A stretch of DNA of 14,026 bases from NCBI GenBank assembly GCA_947303225.1, contig CAMYXG010000019.1, forward strand, positions 1 through 14,026, in the 5' to 3' direction. This document shows positions 6,894 to 14,021 of this stretch, in pieces. Made by a program: the position numbers and the translations under genes. The notes beneath the pieces were generated by a model. The model was not told the origin of the DNA and did no database searches. It worked only from the letters and a program-made list of their open reading frames with translations. The stretch's first letter is position 1; every line of letters starts with the position of its first letter. The DNA is from an uncultured Caryophanales bacterium. GTDB taxonomy: Bacteria > Bacillota_I > Bacilli_A > RF39 > UBA660.

Positions 6894-8933
6894 TTATTTG
6901 TATTCTTCTTTATTGGTTATCATTTCCAATGTTGCTTCATTGATGGCATCATCTAATGTTTTAATTTCATCTGTTATCATGCTAAAGCCAACTGCAGCTC
7001 CAAATTCATGAGGAAGTGTTTTCATTTCTTTTGCTAACTTCTTGGTGTAAGTACTCATCTGTCTTTCACTATAACCAACTAAATAGATTAAGAATTCATT
7101 TCCATCTGTTCTTATGATTTCACTGTTTTCTAATTGAGTGTTTACTAATATTCCTGCTGCTTTTATGATTAATTGATCTCCCTCTTCATGTCCATAATTA
7201 TCATTAACATATTTTACGTTATTTAAATCAACCATCACAATTGACTGAGGGAATACTTCACATTCTTCCCATTCTTTCATTTTTACATTTAAGTAGTTTC
7301 TATTCTTTAATGAAGTAAGCATATCGGTGTATTTATGACGATCTGTTATTTTGATCTTTTTAATCTTCTTTTTTCTTTTTATCATTAAATATACTAACGA
7401 TAATGCAATGAGTGGAACTAGAATTGCTATTAAAACAATTATATATACTTGTTTAAAAGTAGAATCTTCTAAGATAGATGCATTTAAATTTTCAATTCCT
7501 AGATTTCTATAATTATAATAAGAATTTGTATTAATAATATAATTAAATAAATCATAGAATGCTTCATTATTTTCTTTTACCATGAACTTATAATCATTCA
7601 TCATCGTATCTTGATATAATAGCTTTAATTTTTTGAACTTATCATTTTGATGATAAGCATATATTTCTCTATCAACGGCTATTAATCTAGATCCAGCTTT
7701 TTTTACTAGATTATCTAAACTATTATATTCTTTTATATTTGCTCTAGAATTGTTAGAAAAATAATTATATAGAGAATCTCCTTTTAGCATCACTATATCT
7801 TCTCCCTTTAAACTTTCAAAGGAATTCACTATGTGATTGTCTTTCTGGTTTCCTAATATAACATAATCCTCTACAAATGTTGATAATGTTGAAAGATATT
7901 TATCATTATTATAATTATAATAGTCAAAGTAAACATCAATAGTTCCTTTTTCAATGGCAGCTTGAAGTTCTTTTTTACTATTAAACTTCTTATATTTAAA
8001 ATTAATATCCGCTAATCTTGATACTCTATTAATATATTCTCCTGCTATACCAGCAACTTTATTATTTACTTTTACTTCATATGGTGGATTTTCTACATAA
8101 CCATATACATAGTTTTTAGAAATTAATTTTGCTTTTGTTTTCGCATCTAATTCATTTTTCTCTAAATAATAGTTTAAATAAGATTCATTGTATTCTTCCA
8201 CATATTTAGTTTGGCGCCATTTATTATAATATTTCGTTACAATGTCATTTAATTTTTTATTATTATCACTTAATGTAATCATAATTTGTTTTTTTATTTC
8301 TGTAAAATAATAATTTAGAGAGTATTTATTTTTTTCAATTGTATAATCTAAATACATAATATTTGGAACAATAATCATATTCACACTATCTGAATCTAAT
8401 GCTTTATATAATTCTGTAATACTTTCATACGATTTATAAGATAGATTTGTTCCACTTTTTAGATAAAAGCTAACTTCTTCTAAATCAGTTTCTAATACTC
8501 CAAAGACTATATTTTTCATATCGGTAATATGGTTAATTCTTTGATATGTTTTTCCAACTGCTACATAATTATCATTGAATAAGAATAAGTTTTTATCTGT
8601 TAGTTTTTCATCATTATTTAATATTTGAATTCTTAGATTTTCGGAAGTAGGAGATGATGTTTTCAAATATGGAATTTTATTGAATTCTAATCCAATTATT
8701 TTTTCAAAGTCATCTATAAAATCAAAGATTACTCCTTCTCCATTGGTTCCATATAAAGGATAATCATTTACTACTTCAAAATCATATGTTTTTTCTTTGT
8801 TCTCTTCTACCCATCTTTTTTCTGAAACTGTTAATGTTGTTGTCTTATCTTCTTTATTATAGTATCGATAGACAAATACAAACGTTACAATTGCTATAAG
8901 GATTGGTAAAATAATCATTAACTTTTTTTTCAT
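6894..8933 (-). CDS. Membrane GGDEF protein with two extracytoplasmic binding-protein-like modules
   Basis: The 679-residue protein starts with a membrane helix (6-23). Two type-2 periplasmic-binding-protein-like regions follow, about 35-255 and 272-490. The second begins Y-G-Y-V-E-N-P-P-Y-E and contains G-T-I-D-V-Y-F-D, typical of SBP_bac_3. A second membrane helix spans about 497-517, a basic linker follows, and a cytoplasmic GGDEF domain covers about 535-675. The GGDEF domain has D-M-L-T-S-L-K-N-R (537-545), metal-site Asp569, N-D-N-Y-G-H-E-E-G-D (577-586) and the signature R-T-D-G-N-E-F (608-614). That signature reads DGNEF, not GGDEF: the first Gly and the metal-binding Asp are replaced. 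No RxxD inhibitory site is visible upstream. It probably senses a small ligand outside the cell. Whether it makes cyclic di-GMP, makes something else or only binds nucleotide is open. The ATG follows the stop of the upstream gene by one base, with GGAGAG as ribosome site. Confidence 0.9.
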   Translation of the reverse strand: MKKKLMIILPILIAIVTFVFVYRYYNKEDKTTTLTVSEKRWVEENKEKTYDFEVVNDYPLYGTNGEGVIFDFIDDFEKIIGLEFNKIPYLKTSSPTSENLRIQILNNDEKLTDKNLFLFNDNYVAVGKTYQRINHITDMKNIVFGVLETDLEEVSFYLKSGTNLSYKSYESITELYKALDSDSVNMIIVPNIMYLDYTIEKNKYSLNYYFTEIKKQIMITLSDNNKKLNDIVTKYYNKWRQTKYVEEYNESYLNYYLEKNELDAKTKAKLISKNYVYGYVENPPYEVKVNNKVAGIAGEYINRVSRLADINFKYKKFNSKKELQAAIEKGTIDVYFDYYNYNNDKYLSTLSTFVEDYVILGNQKDNHIVNSFESLKGEDIVMLKGDSLYNYFSNNSRANIKEYNSLDNLVKKAGSRLIAVDREIYAYHQNDKFKKLKLLYQDTMMNDYKFMVKENNEAFYDLFNYIINTNSYYNYRNLGIENLNASILEDSTFKQVYIIVLIAILVPLIALSLVYLMIKRKKKIKKIKITDRHKYTDMLTSLKNRNYLNVKMKEWEECEVFPQSIVMVDLNNVKYVNDNYGHEEGDQLIIKAAGILVNTQLENSEIIRTDGNEFLIYLVGYSERQMSTYTKKLAKEMKTLPHEFGAAVGFSMITDEIKTLDDAINEATLEMITNKEEYK

Positions 8934-8934
8934 A

Positions 8935-9396
8935 CTAACTCTCCGCTCTATCTTTGGTCCATACTAGTTTTTCTTTGGTATGATGTTTATATCCAATAAT
9001 AGGAAATTGACTTGTATTTGTATCATTTTCAATCAATACTTGAATATCATAATATTTTTTTTCTATATCACTGAATGCTTCTAAGGTCTTTTCTCCAAGT
9101 GCTTTGGCTCCCTCCAAATTAGTATCTCCATTTGCTTTTACTGTAATATAAATGATTCTTCCTGCAACTCGAACTTCAACACTAGAAGCATTTTCTTTTA
9201 ATGATGATTTCACTTTTTCTTTTGTTTCAGAAGTAATAGGAACTTTTTCTTTTCCTTCTATTCTACTTCCATAAATTGCTGTATTTTCATTATATGATAG
9301 TTCTTTTTTTACAATAAAGATTCCTGCTATAGTAAGAATAATGATTCCTAATCCTACTAAAGCATTCTTTTGTTTTTTCGTAAAATTATTATTCAT
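8935..9396 (-). CDS. Small membrane-anchored protein, unknown function, first gene of the GGDEF unit
   Basis: This 153-residue protein has one membrane helix at about 12-30 after a Lys-rich start, giving an anchored, outward-facing domain. The outer part has a clear alpha/beta rhythm: a Lys/Glu-rich helix (56-70), strands V-E-V-R-V-A-G-R-I-I-Y-I-T-V (73-86), a helix (93-115), then K-Y-Y-D-I-Q-V-L-I (114-122) and the compact end F-P-I-I-G-Y-K-H (131-138) before V-W-T. This looks like a conserved folded domain, but I cannot name the family. There is no Cys and no lipobox. It has its own consensus promoter and an AGGATG ribosome site. Its stop codon lies one base before the GGDEF start, so the two proteins are translationally coupled and may work together at the membrane. 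Confidence 0.8.
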   Translation of the reverse strand: MNNNFTKKQKNALVGLGIIILTIAGIFIVKKELSYNENTAIYGSRIEGKEKVPITSETKEKVKSSLKENASSVEVRVAGRIIYITVKANGDTNLEGAKALGEKTLEAFSDIEKKYYDIQVLIENDTNTSQFPIIGYKHHTKEKLVWTKDRAES

Positions 9397-9419
9397 ATCA
9401 TCACATCCTAATATAATTT

Positions 9420-9448
9420 ATTATACACTATGTGTCAGTCCTTTTCAA
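9420..9448 (-). promoter_or_regulatory. SigA-type promoter for the GGDEF unit
   Basis: On the minus strand, TTGAAA (9448-9443), a 17-base spacer and TATAAT (9425-9420) form a near-consensus promoter. It starts only about 9 bases after the gatB stop codon and gives a leader of about 17 nt. No hairpin terminator lies between gatB and this promoter, so read-through from gatCAB is also likely. Confidence 0.85.
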
Positions 9449-9456
9449 CGAGGAAA

Positions 9457-10878
9457 TTATTGTAATTCTTCTTTTAAAATATCATTCGCCATTTTAGGAT
9501 TTGCTTTTCCTTTAGTTTCTTTCATTACTTGTCCCATTAAATACTTTATGGCTCTATCATGACCATTTTTATAATCTTCTACACTCTCTGGATTTTCTGA
9601 TATTATTTTTTGAATGACTTCTCTAATTTCTTTGTCATCTGTAATATTTTCAATTCCTTGAGATTTCATTATACTTTGAATAGAATCCTTACTTTCTAGA
9701 ATTATTTCTAAAATTTCTTTTAAATTTTTACTGGTAAGTGTACTATTACTAACTAAGTTCACTAATTCTATAAATCTTTCTTTTGATAGTGTTGTATCTG
9801 TAATGTCTTTTTCGGTTTTATTTAAGTATGCTGAAATATCTCCTAATAACAGATTACTTGCCGTTTGGTGAGATATTTTTTCTTCTAATAAATGATTGAA
9901 ATAATCACTTAAATTTCTATTTTGAATCAATTTGGTCGTATTAATTTCAGATACTCCTAAAGATAAATATTTTTCTCTTCTTTCATCTGGTAACATAGGA
10001 ATTGTTTTTTTCACATTTTTGATTCTTTCATCTGTTACAATAACAAATGGAATATCTGGTTCTGGAAAATAACGATAATCATTGCCTGTTTCCTTGACAC
10101 GCATAAGAACAGTATCTCCTAATTTATCATCATAACGTCTAGTTTGTGGTTTAAAGGTTTCTCCCTTATCGTAGATTTTTGCTTGTCTTTCAATTTCTTT
10201 TTCAATGCTTACTCCTACATTTGAGATAGAACCAATATTCTTGATTTCTGCTTTTGTTCCAAATGGATCTGATTCTTTTTTTCTGATAGATACATTGGCA
10301 TCTGCTCTCATAGAACCTTCTTCCATTTTACAATCAGAAATATCACTATAGAATAATAGTTCTTTTAATTTTTCTAAGTATGCTTTCGCTTCTTTAGAAT
10401 TAGTCATACATGGTTTTGTAACAATTTCAATTAGAGGTACTCCTGCACGATTAAAGTCTAGTAAGGTTTTTACTCCTCTATGAGTAGATTTGCAAGTATC
10501 TTCTTCAATATGCATTTCTTCAATGTATACTTTTTTCTTTTCTCCATCTACTTCTATTTCTACATATCCATCATATCCAATTGGTGTTGCGAATTGAGTT
10601 ATTTGATAATTTTTGGGATTATCTGGATAAAAATAATTTTTACGATCAAAATGTATTTCAGGTCTAATTTTACAGTTTAAGACTGTGGCAGCTTTAATGG
10701 CTAAATTAAGAACTTCTTCATTTAGAGTTGGTAGTGTTCCAGGATAACCTAAGTCAATTACATTTGTTAGTGAATTTGCCATTTGCCCATAGCCATTTTT
10801 AGAATTAGAAAAAATCTTGGTTTTGGTTTTTAATTCTACGTGTACTTCTACACCAATTGTTGCGATATAATTACTCAT
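9457..10878 (-). CDS. gatB: Asp-tRNA(Asn)/Glu-tRNA(Gln) amidotransferase subunit B
   Basis: GatB binds misacylated Glu-tRNA(Gln) or Asp-tRNA(Asn), activates the acid side chain with ATP and receives ammonia from GatA, giving correctly charged Gln- or Asn-tRNA. The 473-residue length is normal (about 475). The N-terminal catalytic cradle covers about 1-290 with Y-F-Y-P-D-N-P-K-N-Y-Q (82-92), the family signature L-D-F-N-R-A-G-V-P-L (140-149) and E-G-S-M-R-A-D-A-N-V-S (187-197). The helical YqeY-like tail that grips the tRNA covers about 325-473, with G-Q-V-M-K-E-T-K-G-K-A-N-P (449-461). The ATG lies 8 bases inside the end of gatA and is served by a strong GGGGAGGT ribosome site (10893-10886) in the gatA 3' end. 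It is the last gene of gatCAB. All key motifs are intact. Confidence 0.98.
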   Translation of the reverse strand: MSNYIATIGVEVHVELKTKTKIFSNSKNGYGQMANSLTNVIDLGYPGTLPTLNEEVLNLAIKAATVLNCKIRPEIHFDRKNYFYPDNPKNYQITQFATPIGYDGYVEIEVDGEKKKVYIEEMHIEEDTCKSTHRGVKTLLDFNRAGVPLIEIVTKPCMTNSKEAKAYLEKLKELLFYSDISDCKMEEGSMRADANVSIRKKESDPFGTKAEIKNIGSISNVGVSIEKEIERQAKIYDKGETFKPQTRRYDDKLGDTVLMRVKETGNDYRYFPEPDIPFVIVTDERIKNVKKTIPMLPDERREKYLSLGVSEINTTKLIQNRNLSDYFNHLLEEKISHQTASNLLLGDISAYLNKTEKDITDTTLSKERFIELVNLVSNSTLTSKNLKEILEIILESKDSIQSIMKSQGIENITDDKEIREVIQKIISENPESVEDYKNGHDRAIKYLMGQVMKETKGKANPKMANDILKEELQ

Positions 10879-12328
10879 CTTTTTTACCTCCCCATGGATT
10901 TAAGTCTAAATTTAACTCTTTTTCTAGAGCACTTGCTAGTTGATAGATTTTCGCTTCTTCACATGAATTTGCTATAATCTGCATACCAATTGGCATATGG
11001 TCTTTATCAAAACCAATTGGCATATTAAGTCCTGGAAGTCCTGCCATATTAACAGGTATTACTAAAACATCATCCATAAATGATTTTCTAGGATCATCCA
11101 TTGGATCTGTTAGAAGATAAGCTGTTGTTGTGGTAGTTGGTCCAATAATATAATCATATTTTTTAAAGACATTTGTAAACTCTTGTTTCATATCATCACG
11201 AATAGATAATGCTTTATAGAAATATTCTCTTGCATTCTTTCCACTAAGTAGATATGATCCTACCATGATACGTCTTTTTACTTCTTTACCAAATCCTTCT
11301 GCTCTTGTTCCAAAGTATAAGTCTCTAATATCTTTTGGATTTTCTTTCGAATGACCGTAACGAATACCATCAAATCTTGCTAAGTTAGATGAAGCTTCTC
11401 CCATAGCAATAATTTGATATAATGTTACAGCATGATTTAAATATTTCATATCAATGTAGTCTACTTTAGCCCCCATTTTCTCTAATGTCTTAGCTGTTTT
11501 TTTGATTTTATTAATAATCTCATTATCTACAATGTCACTAACAAAGAAGTTAGGAATAGCAATTTTCATACCTTTAATATTTTTTCCAATCAATCTAGTA
11601 TAATCTTCATCTTGTTCTTTTATACTTGTTAAGTCCATCTTATCATGTCCCGAAATAACATTAAGAAGTAAAGCATTTTCATAAACATTTTTCGTCATAG
11701 GACCTATTTGATCTAAGCTTGATGCAAAAGCAATTAGACCATATCTAGATACACGACCATAAGTTGGTTTCATACCAACAATTCCTGTGTAACTTGCAGG
11801 TTGTCTAATGCTTCCTCCGGTATCACTTCCAAGAGCAAATAAGACGTCTCTCGCTGCAATTGTAGATGCACTTCCTCCACTAGATCCTCCGGATATTTTA
11901 TCGGTATTCCATGGATTGTGTGGTGCTCCAAAATAACTAGTTCTGGAACTAGATCCCATGGCAAATTCATCCATATTAGTTTTACCAATAATAATCATAT
12001 TTGCTGCGTTTATTTTATCAACAACAGTAGCATTATAAATTGGTAAAAAATTATCTAACATATGAGAGGCACAAGTTGTAAGTAATCCTTTTGTACAAAT
12101 ATTATCTTTGACTGCTATTGGTAGACCAAATAATAAGTTATCATCTACTTCTACGTTTTCTAATTCTTTCGCTTTTTTTATTGCTTCTTCTTTATTTAAA
12201 GTGATGTAGGCATTTAAATCAGATTTTTCAATATTCTCATAAGCTTCTTCTACTAAATCAATTGGTTTGATTTTTTTGCTTTTTAATAATTCATGAATCT
12301 CAGTAATTGTTTTATCTAAATATTTCAT
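10871..12328 (-). CDS. gatA: Asp-tRNA(Asn)/Glu-tRNA(Gln) amidotransferase subunit A (amidase)
   Basis: GatA is the glutaminase of the complex; it frees ammonia from glutamine and channels it to GatB. The 485-residue length matches the family. It carries the amidase-signature triad: Lys74 in A-V-K-D-N, the cis-Ser Ser149 in G-G-S-S-G-G-S, and nucleophile Ser173 in T-G-G-S-I-R-Q-P-A. These correspond to the Lys/Ser/Ser triad of known GatA proteins with a shift of about five residues. The glycine/serine-rich signature (145-175) is intact. The ATG overlaps the gatC stop codon by one base (T-A-A-T-G), with a GAGGGAG ribosome site just upstream, so translation is coupled. Presence of the operon implies transamidation for Gln-tRNA and/or Asn-tRNA synthesis. 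Confidence 0.98.
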   Translation of the reverse strand: MKYLDKTITEIHELLKSKKIKPIDLVEEAYENIEKSDLNAYITLNKEEAIKKAKELENVEVDDNLLFGLPIAVKDNICTKGLLTTCASHMLDNFLPIYNATVVDKINAANMIIIGKTNMDEFAMGSSSRTSYFGAPHNPWNTDKISGGSSGGSASTIAARDVLFALGSDTGGSIRQPASYTGIVGMKPTYGRVSRYGLIAFASSLDQIGPMTKNVYENALLLNVISGHDKMDLTSIKEQDEDYTRLIGKNIKGMKIAIPNFFVSDIVDNEIINKIKKTAKTLEKMGAKVDYIDMKYLNHAVTLYQIIAMGEASSNLARFDGIRYGHSKENPKDIRDLYFGTRAEGFGKEVKRRIMVGSYLLSGKNAREYFYKALSIRDDMKQEFTNVFKKYDYIIGPTTTTTAYLLTDPMDDPRKSFMDDVLVIPVNMAGLPGLNMPIGFDKDHMPIGMQIIANSCEEAKIYQLASALEKELNLDLNPWGGKKDE

Positions 12329-12636
12329 TACGCTCCCTCACTTTCTCCAATAACAACTGGTACTTGAATGTAATTTCCACTATGACGAGGGGCATTTTCT
12401 AAGACTTGTTTTGGTTCTAACATTTCTCCTTCTGCATCTTCTCTTAAATCGGTATGATTACTCCATGGAGCTATTAATATTTCATCATCATATCCTTCTA
12501 CTTCATTTATTTTTTCTACATCATCTAATAATTTTTTTAATTCAACTTGATATTTTTTTATTTCCTCATCTGTTACTGCTATACGAGCAAGTTCTGCTAC
12601 ATGTAATACTTCTTCTTTTGTTAATTTTTTTTCCAT
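12328..12636 (-). CDS. gatC: Asp-tRNA(Asn)/Glu-tRNA(Gln) amidotransferase subunit C
   Basis: GatC is the small non-catalytic subunit that wraps around the GatA-GatB interface and stabilises the complex. The 102-residue protein has the typical start with V-L-H-V-A-E-L-A-R-I (10-19), a second amphipathic helix (24-45) ending V-E-K-I-N-E-V, and the C-terminal stretch L-R-E-D (64-67) ... L-E-N-A-P ... G-N-Y-I-Q-V-P-V-V (87-95) that packs on GatA. The length is normal (about 95-105). It is the first gene of gatCAB. The ATG follows a strong AAAGGAG ribosome site at a 7-base spacing and an extended -10 promoter. The leader is about 20 nt, too short for a T-box or other riboswitch. Confidence 0.96.
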   Translation of the reverse strand: MEKKLTKEEVLHVAELARIAVTDEEIKKYQVELKKLLDDVEKINEVEGYDDEILIAPWSNHTDLREDAEGEMLEPKQVLENAPRHSGNYIQVPVVIGESEGA

Positions 12637-12663
12637 ATGAAAACTCCTTTCATAACTTTTACT

Positions 12664-12669
12664 ATTATA
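12664..12669 (-). promoter_or_regulatory. Extended -10 promoter for gatCAB
   Basis: The minus strand reads TGATATAAT, with TATAAT at 12669-12664. The TG one base before the hexamer makes an extended -10. The -35 region 17 bases upstream is poor (TGCCAT). The start point near 12657 is about 20 bases before the gatC ATG. Confidence 0.55.
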
Positions 12670-12692
12670 TCATAAATATATTTATTATGGCA

Positions 12693-12712
12693 TAGGAATA
12701 ATTATATTCCTA
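12693..12712. repeat. Inverted repeat upstream of the gatCAB promoter
   Basis: TAGGAATA (12693-12700), a 4-base centre and TATTCCTA (12705-12712) are perfect 8-bp arms. The repeat lies about 25-45 bases upstream of the gatCAB -10 hexamer, overlapping or just beyond the weak -35 position. It could be an operator or an activator site for an extended -10 promoter. No T-run follows on either strand, so it is not a terminator. Function is unproven. Confidence 0.35.
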
Positions 12713-12853
12713 AAAGGTAAAAGTAGAGATTATTCTTTTAATATTAATTATTCTACTCCTCATCCCATACATCCAACAGCAAAGAATAAAATATAATTCA
12801 AATCAAACATTATTATTTTTCACATAATTCTCATCTTTGCTTAGTTATATTCC
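12713..12853. other. Intergenic stretch with nothing recognised
   Basis: Between the inverted repeat near gatC and the terminator of the TasA-like gene lie about 140 AT-rich bases. I see no credible ORF, tRNA, strong promoter or strong hairpin. There are weak imperfect inverted repeats only (an AGTAGA/TCTACT pair at the left end and an AGCAAAG/CTTTGCT pair about 50 bases apart), which I do not regard as meaningful. Confidence 0.5.
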
Positions 12854-12878
12854 AAAAAAAAGGAAGTGAAGACTTCCT
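12854..12878 (-). terminator. Intrinsic terminator of the TasA-like gene
   Basis: On the minus strand, AGGAAGT (12878-12872), loop CTTC and ACTTCCT (12867-12861) form a perfect 7-bp stem, with a run of seven more T (12860-12854). It lies about 20 bases after the stop codon at 12902-12900, a textbook Rho-independent terminator. Confidence 0.92.
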
Positions 12879-12899
12879 AAATAATTATAAAATTATATA

Positions 12900-14021
12900 T
12901 TAAAGCCAATTACATTGGGCTCCGCTATTAGAAGTTGAACACCAGTAATGACTATCTGCACTAAGTGATACTGATGCTTCATTTAAAAAAATTTGATTAT
13001 ATAGTCGATAATGATCGCTATAAAATTCACAAACGAAAGATTGTGATTCTGTCCCAGTATAACTTTCATAACATATATCTGAATTTGATGTATAGCCAAA
13101 AGCTTGTTTTAGTATTTCTTTATTAGCATTATAAACTGGCTTTTCCGTTGATGATCTTTCGTCAACACCACCTCTTAGTGAGTATGTACCAACTACTAAT
13201 CCTGGATACTCTTGAGCCATATCTGGTGTTATTATAAACTCTACATATGATTCTGTTACTACATTGTTTTCTAATCTATGCTTTAAGTAAAATTTACCCA
13301 TTCCTTTTGTAAATGTTGTCAAATGTTCTTCATATGCAATCATGGCTTCTTCCGCTGTTTGATATTGAGTAATATTATTAGGTATAGCTTGATTCAAGTA
13401 TACAGGATTTCCATCCTTATTCACCGTATAGACATATTGTGGATGAGATGGTGTTACTGCAGTATTTGTTGCTTGTACATAATTGACACTAAACTTGAAC
13501 GTGTAGTTATCATTTGTACTTGGTAGTTGACTAGCAGTAATATCTTCTTTATAGTGGACTCTTACTTTATATGTTTCAGTATTTCCTGCTTCTAATAATT
13601 GATTTTGGGAGATTGCTACTCCATCACTATAAGTTACATCATATTCTAAGTATTCTGGTAAAGTTTTAGGAGTTGTTCCATTTGATGCATATACTCCACT
13701 ATTTACTACACTAATCATGGCATCAATAGTACCATCATTTACTGCATCAACAGTAAACTCATAAGTATCTCCTGGTTGTTGGAAATTTACATTGAATGTT
13801 ACTTCAGTAAGTCCCGAAGATATTGTAGCTGGTGTAGTTATATCTGTGACATTATTTGTTCCAAATTGTATATTATCCCAATAGATATTCCAGTTAGCAG
13901 ATGTTACATTAGTAGTTCCATTGATTTGTAAGTCTGTATTAAGATAGGCATATCCTAGGGTTATTCCTAATAATAAGACTACTAATACTGGAATTAATTT
14001 ATTTTTTTTATATTTTCTCAT
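12900..14021 (-). CDS. Secreted TasA/SipW-substrate-like surface protein with pilin-like C-terminus
   Basis: The 373-residue protein starts M-R-K-Y-K-K-N-K followed by a hydrophobic core (9-23) ending L-G-Y-A-Y-L. This matches the layout of SipW-processed signal peptides of TasA/CalY-like proteins, where a Y-A-Y/F follows the core. Residues about 45-185 form a beta-rich domain (W-N-I-Y-W-D-N at 44-50, P-G-D-T-Y-E-F-T-V-D-A-V-N at 83-95) like a secreted fibre or jelly-roll subunit. Residues about 195-373 differ: a helix-prone A-E-E-A-M-I-A-Y-E-E-H (223-233), V-V-G-T-Y-S-L-R-G-G (276-285), and a tail with four Cys (317, 331, 361, 370) that could form two disulfides, reminiscent of pilin-like C-termini. 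The ATG is 5 bases from the window edge, so its ribosome site cannot be fully judged, but the signal-peptide start is natural. It ends at a strong terminator and is separate from gatCAB. Fibre formation is inference. Confidence 0.7.
   Translation of the reverse strand: MRKYKKNKLIPVLVVLLLGITLGYAYLNTDLQINGTTNVTSANWNIYWDNIQFGTNNVTDITTPATISSGLTEVTFNVNFQQPGDTYEFTVDAVNDGTIDAMISVVNSGVYASNGTTPKTLPEYLEYDVTYSDGVAISQNQLLEAGNTETYKVRVHYKEDITASQLPSTNDNYTFKFSVNYVQATNTAVTPSHPQYVYTVNKDGNPVYLNQAIPNNITQYQTAEEAMIAYEEHLTTFTKGMGKFYLKHRLENNVVTESYVEFIITPDMAQEYPGLVVGTYSLRGGVDERSSTEKPVYNANKEILKQAFGYTSNSDICYESYTGTESQSFVCEFYSDHYRLYNQIFLNEASVSLSADSHYWCSTSNSGAQCNWL

Noticed and set aside
11770..11988. 72-residue minus-strand reading frame inside gatA
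   Set aside because: It lies in another frame over the conserved amidase signature of gatA, which is intact in its own frame.
12411..12695. 94-residue plus-strand reading frame
   Set aside because: It is antisense to gatC and its promoter. The composition is low-complexity Leu/His/Phe, an artefact of the complementary strand.
12778..12841. AGCAAAG/CTTTGCT inverted repeat
   Set aside because: The 7-bp arms are about 50 bases apart in AT-rich DNA, which is consistent with chance.
12637..12899. T-box or other leader regulator upstream of gatCAB
   Set aside because: The predicted leader is only about 20 nt. No Stem-I or antiterminator-like structure is seen, and the hairpin at 12861-12878 belongs to the upstream gene's terminator.
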